A stretch of 64,000 bases of DNA. Origin: Palaemon carinicauda (taxonomy: Eukaryota; Arthropoda; Malacostraca; Decapoda; Palaemonidae). The notes beneath the pieces are model-generated. The model saw only the letters and a program-made list of their open reading frames with translations. It did no database searches and was not told the DNA's origin. The stretch is from the NCBI RefSeq assembly GCF_036898095.1, contig NC_090744.1:94925228-94989227 (forward strand), given 5' to 3'. Position numbers and translations under genes: made by a program. Position 1 is the stretch's first letter, and every line of letters begins with the position of its first letter. Of this stretch, positions 56,057 through 64,000 are shown piece by piece.

Positions 56057-57062
56057 GGCTATTATTATTATTACTTGCTAAGCTACAACCCTAGTTGGAA
56101 AAGCGGGATGCTATAAGCCCAAGGGCTCCAACAGGAAAAAAATAGCTCAGTGAGGAAAGGAAAAAAGGAAAGGCAAACTACAAGTGACGTAATGAACAAT
56201 TAAAATAAGATTTTCTTAAGAACAGTAAAAATCAGAATAGATATTTCATATACAAACTATAAAAAATTCAAAACAAGAGGAAAAGGAGTACCGGTAATAT
56301 AGAATAGTGTGCCCGAGTGTACCCTCAAGAGAACTCTACCCCAAGACAGTGAAAGACCATGGTACAGAGGTTATGGCACTACCCACCATTAAAGGATAAT
56401 GGTTTGATTTTGGAGTGTCCTTCTAAAAGAGCTGCTAACCACAGCTAAAGAGTCTCTTCTACCAAAGTAGCCACTGAACAATTACAGTGTAGTAGTTAAC
56501 CCCTTGAGTGCAGAAGAATTGTTTGGTAATCTCAGTGTTACCAAGTGTATGAGGACAAAGGAGAATGTGTAAATAGGCCAAATTGTTCGGTGTATGTGTA
56601 GGCATAGGAAAAATTAGCTGTAACCTGAGAGAGGGATCCAATGTAGTACTATCTAGCCAGTCAAAGGACCCCAAAACTCTCTGGTGGTAGTATCTCAACG
56701 GATGGCTAGTGCCCTGGCCAAGAATATAGAAACAATGGTTTGATTTTGGAGTGTCTCTTCTCCTACAAGAGCTGCTCTACTCTTACCAAGCTGAAAATAG
56801 CAAACTGAATAATTACAGTGCAGTAGTTAACCCCTTGAACAAAGAATAGTTTGGTAATTTTAGTGTTGTCAGGTGTATGATGTCAGAGAAGAATGTGGAA
56901 AGAATAGGCCAGATTATTCAGTTGGATGTGTAGTCAAAGGAAAAATGAGCCATAATTAGACAGAAGGATCCAATGTAGTACTGTCTGACCAGTCAAAGTA
57001 CCCAATAACTCTCTAGCAGTAGCATCTCAAGAGGTGGCTGGTGCCCTGGCCAACCTACTGAC
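56057..57062 (-). mobile_element. LINE-tail dispersed repeat, duplicated body
   Basis: (ATT)n, LINE tail, and non-coding body to about 56725, then a second copy of the body (56725-57062) ending CCCTGGCCAACCTACTGACG. Same family as 34130-34745 and 46985-47345. Confidence 0.7.
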
Positions 57063-57251
57063 GAGATAAAAACAAGATAAGAAAACCAGAACTCAGACAA
57101 AGTCAGGTTCTAACTTCCCCTTCAAACGACAAACACCTATCTCCAAAATCTTATCACGTCCGAGAAAAAGAGATGAATTGAAGCAGCTAGCCTTCTCTGT
57201 TTGAGATGAGAAGTAGCCAACACTACTTGTGTCCCTTTCATTTTACACTCT

Positions 57252-57675
57252 TGAATGCAAGAGTTGATGGGAGAAGTACAAGAGGAAGGCCAAGGTTTGG
57301 GTGGATGGATGGAGTGAAGGAAGCTCTGGGTGATAGGAGGATAGATGTGAGAGAGGCAAGAGAGCGTGATAGAAATAGGAATGAATGGTGAGCGATTGTG
57401 ACGCGGTTCCGGTAGGCTCTGCTGCTTCCTCTGGTGCCTTGGAAGACCGCGGAGGTAGGAGCAGTAGGGGATTCAGCGTTAGGAAGCTTCATCTGTGGTA
57501 GATAACGGGGGAGGGTGGGCTGTGGCACCCCTAGCAGTACCAGCCGAAGTCGGTTGAGTCCCTTGTCAGGCTGGGAGGAACGTAGAGAGGAGAGGTCCCC
57601 TTTTCTGTTTCATTTGTTTGATGCTGGCTAGCCCCAAAATTGGGGGAAGTGCCTTGGTATATGTATATGTATGTA
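57252..57675 (+). mobile_element. RTE LINE, 5'-truncated 3' end
   Basis: Encodes NARVDGRSTRGRPRFGWMDG and VKEALGDRRIDVREARERDR, the RTE ORF2 C-terminus, then the 3' region (GGGCTGTGGCACCCCTAGC, CCAAAATTGGGGGAAGTGCC) and a TATG repeat. Same family as 26715-28446 and 33128-33466, better preserved. Confidence 0.8.
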
Positions 57676-57679
57676 TGTA

Positions 57680-57905
57680 TTATTATTATAAGCTAAGCTA
57701 TAACCTTAGTTAGAAAAGCAAAATGCTATAAGCCCAAGGGCTCCAACAAGGAAAAACAGCCCAGTGAGGAAAGGAAACAAGGAAATATACTACAAGGGAA
57801 GTAATAAAGAATCAAAATAAAATATTTTAAGAACATTACATCAAATTAAATTGTCCACATATAAACTTTAAAAACCTCAAAAAAGAAAAAGGAAGAGAAA
57901 TATGG
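57680..57905 (-). mobile_element. LINE-tail copy
   Basis: (ATT)n then AGCTAAGCTATAACCTTAG and ATGCTATAAGCCCAAGGGC on plus, i.e. the Jockey/I-like tail on minus. Confidence 0.7.
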
Positions 57906-60616
57906 TAAGGTAAGGAAGATACAATGCAAGTGAAGCTAAGGACTGAAGAAACACTACAAAAATCCTAAAGTAATTCCAACTGTATACCACACGAAGTGCA
58001 CTGACAGCCCCACAAGTAGTATGTGATAGCTTTCATACTTTGTTGAACCAATCTATGACTTAACATTGCAATGGAGGCTTTGTAGTTGAAGTGTGGAACA
58101 AATATTAATTCTAAGAATTTTAACAGATACCGTACGTAACCAATTACTGCTCAATTTCCAATTTAGTAATGATTCTTTGAGAAACATGATTATTATTGTT
58201 TTCTTTTATAAAAAAAAACTGAAAGTCTGCTAATAATAAACAAGGATATACAATACTTTCAAGTCAGCAATGATAAGTACTGTAACTATACTGTATCACC
58301 CCATTTGATAACTGATTGTTACATTGCTGATTAGAAAGAGGAACAATGTGCTACTTGAAAAACTTATTCTCCAGATACCACTTTTGAAAAGTTTTCTCTT
58401 TTTTTTTATGAATGTTAGGTTGACTTGATTACCATTGTTGGACTGTGCTTGACATAAACATTGTCAATTTCTTTTTTGAAAAAAAAAAAAAAAAAAAGAT
58501 TGTTATACTGTATACAGTATGTTGAAAGACTTTTAGAGACCTGTCAGTTCTGAGTAGACACTTTTATTTTTATTTTTGTTGTGCCTTGTTTTTTATAGTT
58601 TCCTTCTCTGTTCTTCAGCAGCTTACTTCGACTTTACCTGCTAGGAAAAAATGAAGGCTATTTTAAAGTTAATATCTGGCAGTCATCAAATTAGCCCACT
58701 GTCAAATTTGAATAAGATTTTTCATAAATTTTACCAATCTTTGCATTCCTAAATTCCAATAATATAGCATCCATCACATTGAGAATCACTTGCTATGCAG
58801 TCAATTCAGTTTTACACATTTGCTCATGCACTGAAGATACAATCTGATATTTTGCATTCTTGAATACTGAATATCATAAACATTTTGTTTTATCGAAACA
58901 TTTTCCTTATCTATGTTAACTTTTTGTTTTTGGTTAAGCTACAGTACTATTTAGAAAGTTGCACCTTCTTTCTTAAAGGGTATATTCGGTATACAGAATT
59001 TTTAGATTTTTTCATTTCTAATTTGAGAATTATCATCCATAGAATTAATAACGAACTGCATTGCATTATAATTTAATTTCTTTTATGGACATACCAAGTA
59101 TTTTTTTTTCTATTGTACAGTATGTGCATAATGGATATTCTCAGCCATATAGTAAAACATTGTATATCCATCTCCTTTGCTTTTTTTTATTTATCTATAG
59201 GTTTTAATTACCAGATAGCTTTTAGGCTGATTTTTAGTGATGGTTTACTTTAATTCATTTACAAGACATATTCAAATGTAAATTATATCTTTTTATCCTT
59301 TACTATTACTGTATCTGATATCTTGATTTAGGTAATTTTCAACCCTATACAGGGTCTTATCTAAATTTTTCCTTTGTTTTTCACCTTGCAAACTCATATA
59401 ACTTCAATGTGTTGCAAGCAGACTCAATGATGGGATTTGAATTCTAGAGGCAAGTTGATGAAATATCTCTTTCCATTCTTTGGTCACTAACATTTGGGGA
59501 ATGTAATGAATTTACTAATCATGACTTATTTTAATTCATCCAGGTATTTTTCTGTGCCTACCAAAAAGCTGGCTTTTTGGATTTATGAACCCCAAGGGCT
59601 CATACACAGATCTAAACAAGGCTCCTTGTACCTTAATGGTTGCTAGTCCATCAAGAATGAACCCTGAACAAGTAGCAGCATTCTGACTCTGGGAGAAAAC
59701 ACTTGCTGTCCTATTTTGAAGCCACCCATTTTATGATGTCTTTGAGTCCGAAGTCATTGTGCCAGCTTCACTTGAAATTCAGCTGCCCTTCTACGACGTT
59801 CTCAAGCCTAAAGTCTCCGTACCAGTATCATCTCAGCAGCTGCAGAAAATTCTACAACATTCCATTAGGTATTTTACTCTACTTTCCAGCCTATTCCGTC
59901 TATCTACTGATATACTTAATTGATTTTATTTATCATTAAAAGCACTGTAAAAGAAGCTGGAACCTTTTACTTTGTAAATAATTTTGTGAATAAACGTAAG
60001 TTTTTTGTGTAAGTTTCTTTTAATAACCATTTCCTACACTTCATAAAAGAGAAGGTGCATGAACAAATGATTAAGCACTAACAGTCGAGTAGTCATAGCC
60101 GGATGAGTGAGTGCTAATTGGAGAGTAGTGAATAGTAGAACCTGCTTAAACAGATGAACACGTGCTTGCAGGTCTCATCCTCCTCTGCAATGGGAAGTCT
60201 TAAAAGATTCATCACTGGATGAGGTAAGGGTATGCCTAGTTGCAGCTGGAGAAGTTGCTCCCCATTACAACAATCAAACACAATGAAAAATAAAAAAGAT
60301 GAAAACCACCAAGTATGTTCATACCAAGATTATGTCCGTACTGATCGGAGGGTTTAGTCAAAGTGGCTACTCACTAGGGCTGGCAGAGAATAGGGCTTCC
60401 CGCCACCCACCAGTAACTACTGACACCTCGTTACAAATCTTAACAGGAGATTTTCCAGTTTAGCTGAAATAATACTCCTGTTAGAGGATGAGGGTTTGCA
60501 TTCATGGAGGAACAAACCAGATTTTACAAAGAAATACACTGAACACCATTCAATGGCATGGAACTGACATTGACACTAAATAATTATTACAGTAAGACAA
60601 ATATTGAAAAGTTCAC
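57906..60616. other. gcl intron, mostly unassigned
   Basis: AT-rich. A plus-strand frame of about 63 codons near 59720-59920 reads HPFYDVFESEVIVPASLEI and FYDVLKPKVSVPVSSQQ, two degenerate repeats of one motif, of unknown origin and without splice borders. Near 60080-60460 are repeat scraps shared loosely with 44119-45159. Confidence 0.3.
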
Positions 60617-60712
60617 CTGGGTAAGAAGATTATGTAACAACCACTGTTTACATGCATTGTCAACCTCGACTACGCCGTATCGTCTCGACGCTTCATGGTA
60701 CTGTAACACAGT
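60617..60712 (-). CDS. gcl: germ cell-less, first coding exon visible
   Basis: 96 bp, phase 0 at both ends. Encodes TVLQYHEASRRYGVVEVDNA and CKQWLLHNLLTQ, the start of the BACK domain that follows the BTB domain (Y-x-x-A-x-x-YG ... C-x-x-WL-x-x-NL). Acceptor ATTTTTTTCAG, donor GTGAAC (a weaker donor than the others). It joins VTEQPGTL of the next exon in frame. The preceding BTB exons were not found in 60713-64000. Confidence 0.87.
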
Positions 60713-60949
60713 CTGAAAAAAATATAAATAATCAAATAACTTCCCCTGATGTGATTAATATCTTTGTATAACCCGTAAAAATAATAGCTAAGGCAATATT
60801 CAGACATAAAATACACAATATTTCTTAGATTTATATCAATATCATGGTTCTAGGCGAATTCCCTGTTGGAAAATTATCAGGCTTATTAAACGAAGATATT
60901 GTATCTGGACATTTGCATAAAAACTGTAACCTATCTCCCATTCATCACG

Positions 60950-62282
60950 GCTAGGAGTGTTGGTGAAAATGGCAAAAAAAGATCTAACTGATTGCAATAA
61001 TTACAGAGGCATCTCATTTATATCAGTTGTCATGAAAATATATACTGTAGTATGCTCATTCAAAAGAGACTAGAGAGAAAGATTCATGAAAAGCTAAGAG
61101 ATTAACAAGCAGGATTTAGAAAAGGTAAAAGTTGTATTGACCAAATTTGTGTTTTAAGACATGTACAGCAATGTGTAGAATATAGAAATCCACTGTTGAT
61201 GGCATTTGGTACTATGAACAAGCCTTTGATAGTGTGCACCGGCCAATTTTGTGGAGAGTCCTGTGTCATTATGGAGTTCCTCTTGAATATGTAAATTTTA
61301 TTAAATCTGTTCATGAGCATAGCAAGTGTAAAGTTTATGTTAATGGAGTCCTATCAAATGAATTTCCTGAGAACAGTTGAGTACTCCAGGGGAATATGTT
61401 GTCACCTATGTTGTTATCTTCTTCATGGATTTTGTAATGCATGGAACAGTTGGGGATGGTGGAGAAGGGTTGGACTGAATTGGTAACAGGAAATTAGCAG
61501 ACCTAGAATATGCTGATGCTGCTGTCCTTGTTAGAAGATCACCACAGGATTTGCAATGCTTGCTTACCAGAATGCATGAAATATCACACGAGGTTGGGCT
61601 GAAGATAAATAGAAGAAAGACAAAGATGATGAGAACGGAGTATGCAATGAAAGATGAAATAACATTGGAAGGAGAAATGATTAAAAAGGTGGAATCATTT
61701 AAGTTTTTAGGAACTGTGATATCTTTAGAATTAGAGTTTAGTGAGACTGAAAGAAGCAAATCAGACAATGGCTAGGTTAAATAGAATTCAGAAATCAAAT
61801 CGCCTGAAATTACATATAAAAAATCAGACTATATATCAGTTTAGTGAGATCGGTGTTATTATGGACATGAGTCATGGTATGACAATGAAACAATCTCCAA
61901 TAGATTTAGTAGATTTAGGAACAAAGCCCTCAGAAGGATATTGGGAATTAAATGGCAAGACAGAATTAGAAATGAAACTATATGAGAGATTACTCGAGTC
62001 GAGTACCATATGTGGATAAGATCACGATGAGGGGTAGATGGAGATGGTTTGGGCAGGCTCTTTACACTCCCAATGAGAAATTAGTTCACCAAATGTTCAG
62101 CTGGGCTCCACAATGCACCAGAAGAGTTGGAAAACCCAGACCTACATGGCTGAGGATTATGAAGTGTGAAGTAAAAGATGATGAATGGTGAAGTATTTTA
62201 TTAAAAGCTCAAGATAGAAACGACTGGCAAAATGTAACCAAGGCCCTTTGGGTCAATAGGCGTAGGAGATGATGATGATCAT
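60950..62282 (+). mobile_element. RTE-like LINE with (GATGAT)n tail
   Basis: Pieces: DCNNYRGISFISVVMKIY, QAGFRKGKSCIDQICVL, a degenerate motif A, GNRKLADLEYADDAAVLV-type (lost frame), CLLTRMHEISHEVGLKINRR, KVESFKFLGTVISLE, then RGRWRWFGQALYTPNEK and RVGKPRPTWLRIMK. Ends CGTAGGAGATGATGATG. Different RTE-like family from 26715-28446. Degraded; on plus, antisense to gcl. Confidence 0.8.
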
Positions 62283-62820
62283 GATGAAAGATTGAAAAAG
62301 GAAAATCAAACAATGGCTATGTTAAATAAAATTTGGAAATCAAATAGTTTGAAATTACATATAAAAATCAGGCTATATACTGTATCAGTTTAGTTAGATC
62401 AGCATTACTGTATGGACATGAGGCGTGGTATGACAATGAAACAATATCCAACAGATTTTGTAGATTTGAGAATAAAGACCTCAGAAGAATACTGGGAGTT
62501 AAATGGCAGGACAGGATTAGAAATGAAATAAGTGAGATTACTTGAGTGTCATATGTGGATGAGATCATGGTGAGGGGTAGATGGAGATGGTTTGGGCCTG
62601 CTCTTTGCACTCCCCAAGAGAGATTAGTTCACCAAGCTTTCAAGTTGGCTCCACAATGCACTAGAATAGTTGGAAGACCTGCCTACATGGCAGAGGACTA
62701 TGAAGCGTGAAGTAGGTGATGAATGGTGAAGTATTGAATTAAATGCTCAAGATAGAGACGACTGGAGAAAACTATCTAAGGCCCTTTACGTCAATAGGCG
62801 TAGGAGATGATGATATGATG
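62283..62820 (+). mobile_element. Second, shorter copy of the same LINE
   Basis: Repeats the last 540 bp of the previous element (GGCTATGTTAAATAAAATTT... to GGCGTAGGAGATGATGAT) directly after its tail, with about 10-15% difference by eye. Confidence 0.8.
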
Positions 62821-63129
62821 AAATATAAAGTACAATTTTTTAAATTCTTGTATTAATAACAGCCTCTTTTATAATAGGTGAATGGGGTAAGGATATTCTT
62901 ATTGATTAAATTCAATGAATATATGATGAATAATATACAACGAAATGAGAAAAACAAGGAAGGAACCAACTTCTATTGGGAATGTGCTGTAAGAAAACAG
63001 AAATTGTTTCCAGCAAGACTACATAACAAATAAAAGAATCATGACTGCGAAATTTTAAAATTTGTTAATGAACACATCACACTTCCACCAAAAGCAAAAT
63101 GAATGTTAAACTAGCAATGACTGCTTTTA
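62821..63129. other. gcl intron, unassigned
   Basis: Nothing recognised. Confidence 0.4.
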
Positions 63130-63358
63130 TGTACAGGGTGACATGAGTTTCTCTTCATAAATTAGTTTATATACAAAATATCTATTTTAACATTGTTACC
63201 GATCTTACGATATTTTATATTCTTTATTCATTACTTTTCATATACTTAATGTATTTCTTTTCCTTACTGGGCTATATTTCCTAATTGGAGTCCTTGGGCT
63301 TATAGCATACTGCTTTATTAACTAGAGTTGTAATTAGCTAGTAATATTAATAATAATA
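63130..63358 (+). mobile_element. LINE-tail copy
   Basis: TTCCTTACTGGGCTATATTT, GGGCTTATAGCAT, a diverged AACTAGAGTTGTAATTAGCT and (TAA)n. Confidence 0.7.
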
Positions 63359-63381
63359 AACGGATTTTGAGCGAAGCGAAA

Positions 63382-64000
63382 AAAGGGATTTTGACGTAGG
63401 AAAAATCTATTTCTGGGCGAAGGACCTGTGCCGCCCAGTGAATAAGCTCCATTTAGCACTTATTCTTAGGTAATTTACTGCTAAATATACCAGAGAAAAA
63501 ATGTAAAGGAGTGCTAGGTTAACTAGCTCGCTCACCTATTGGTGTCGGTATAAAATTGGGCGTATATTCCAGAGGTCCCGCACTATTTAGATTAATCCAC
63601 GACAGAAAACCCCAATAGAGGAGAGCCGTTCAACCTCACTCGGTACTACTAACAATGCATCCGCTCAGAACCCAACTCCTTAGCACCCAAAGTTTGGGGA
63701 CTCCAAGGGAGAGGAGCTGGGAGGGTTCACTGGGCGGCACAGGTCCTTCGCCCAGAAATAGATTTTTCCTACGTCAAAATCCCTTTTCTGGGCTCGAACC
63801 TGTGCCGCCCAGTGAATCTATACAAGAGAAAAATGTCACCAAACTTGCAAAATAAAGGAAAAAACATAAGCGTAAGGGAAATACAGGATGCTTTTAATCA
63901 GAGATGAGTACCAAAAAACAATTATAAGGGTATCTTAAATATGAACATAAATCCAATAAGGTAGGTATAATAATGCCGTGAGTGATAATATATACAGATA
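63382..64000 (-). mobile_element. DIRS-type retrotransposon, copy E (family 2), cut by window edge
   Basis: Left end AAAGGGATTTTGACG, left inverted repeat to about 63690, internal complementary region 63727-63816, then the 3' untranslated part homologous to 35291-35500 of copy D. Orientation as copy D. The coding region lies outside the window. It is preceded by CGGATTTTGAGCGAAGCG, which resembles 20 bases of another DIRS end. Confidence 0.88.
63727..63816. repeat. Internal complementary region, copy E
   Basis: Reverse complement of the left end of copy E, including its own variant (GGTCCTTCG for CGAAGGACC, where copy D has CGAGGGACC), joined to the expected complement of the right end, which is outside the window. 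Confidence 0.9.

Overview
This window is eukaryotic DNA from an arthropod, most likely a decapod crustacean such as a caridean prawn. The taxon is inferred from the repeat families, the long transposon-filled introns and the divergence of the one host gene; no ribosomal or mitochondrial marker is present. The sequence is AT-rich and most open frames are transposon remains or chance.

Host gene. Seven coding exons on the minus strand form the 3' half of a germ cell-less (gcl/GMCL1) gene: 60617-60712, 54997-55113, 54758-54848, 32776-32974, 30174-30392, 25668-25758 and the terminal exon 13406-13570. They have GT/AG borders, matching phases, and together encode about 325 residues (end of the BACK domain plus the GCL-type C-terminal domain) ending in TAG. 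The 5' exons (BTB domain) must lie beyond 64000. Introns run from 148 bp to 21.8 kb.

Mobile elements. The introns and the 3' flank are packed with tyrosine-recombinase retrotransposons of the DIRS type, all coding on the minus strand and so sense to gcl where they lie inside it. Family 1 has three copies: A (1253-8574, downstream of gcl), B (13594-20014, last intron) and C (48034-54474, largest intron). Family 2 has one full-length copy, D (34857-44118), and the beginning of another, E (63382 to the window end). Each has inverted terminal repeats and an internal complementary region (ICR) that joins the reverse complements of the two ends, the hallmark of DIRS circular-intermediate replication. 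D keeps an intact recombinase frame and a long Gag-like ORF that appears to be spliced to an upstream Cys/His-rich exon. A, B and C are all defective; A and C share the same reverse-transcriptase lesions, which suggests a lineage mobilised in trans.

Other repeats: piggyBac-like TTAA MITEs (1544-1844, inside the ICR of copy A; 31585-31885), Tigger/pogo-like TA-flanked elements (3637-4282 inside copy A; 41092-42909 inside copy D), RTE-type and Jockey/I-type LINE remains with characteristic tails, a tRNA-derived SINE, a 690-bp foldback palindrome, a 32-bp satellite and several microsatellites.

Layout: 1-13405, 3' flank of gcl with copy A; 13406-32974, gcl exons 7 to 4 (numbered within this window) with copy B, a SINE and LINEs in the introns; 32975-54757, the giant intron with copies D and C; 54758-60712, exons 3 to 1; 60713-64000, a further intron with tandem RTE copies and the start of copy E.
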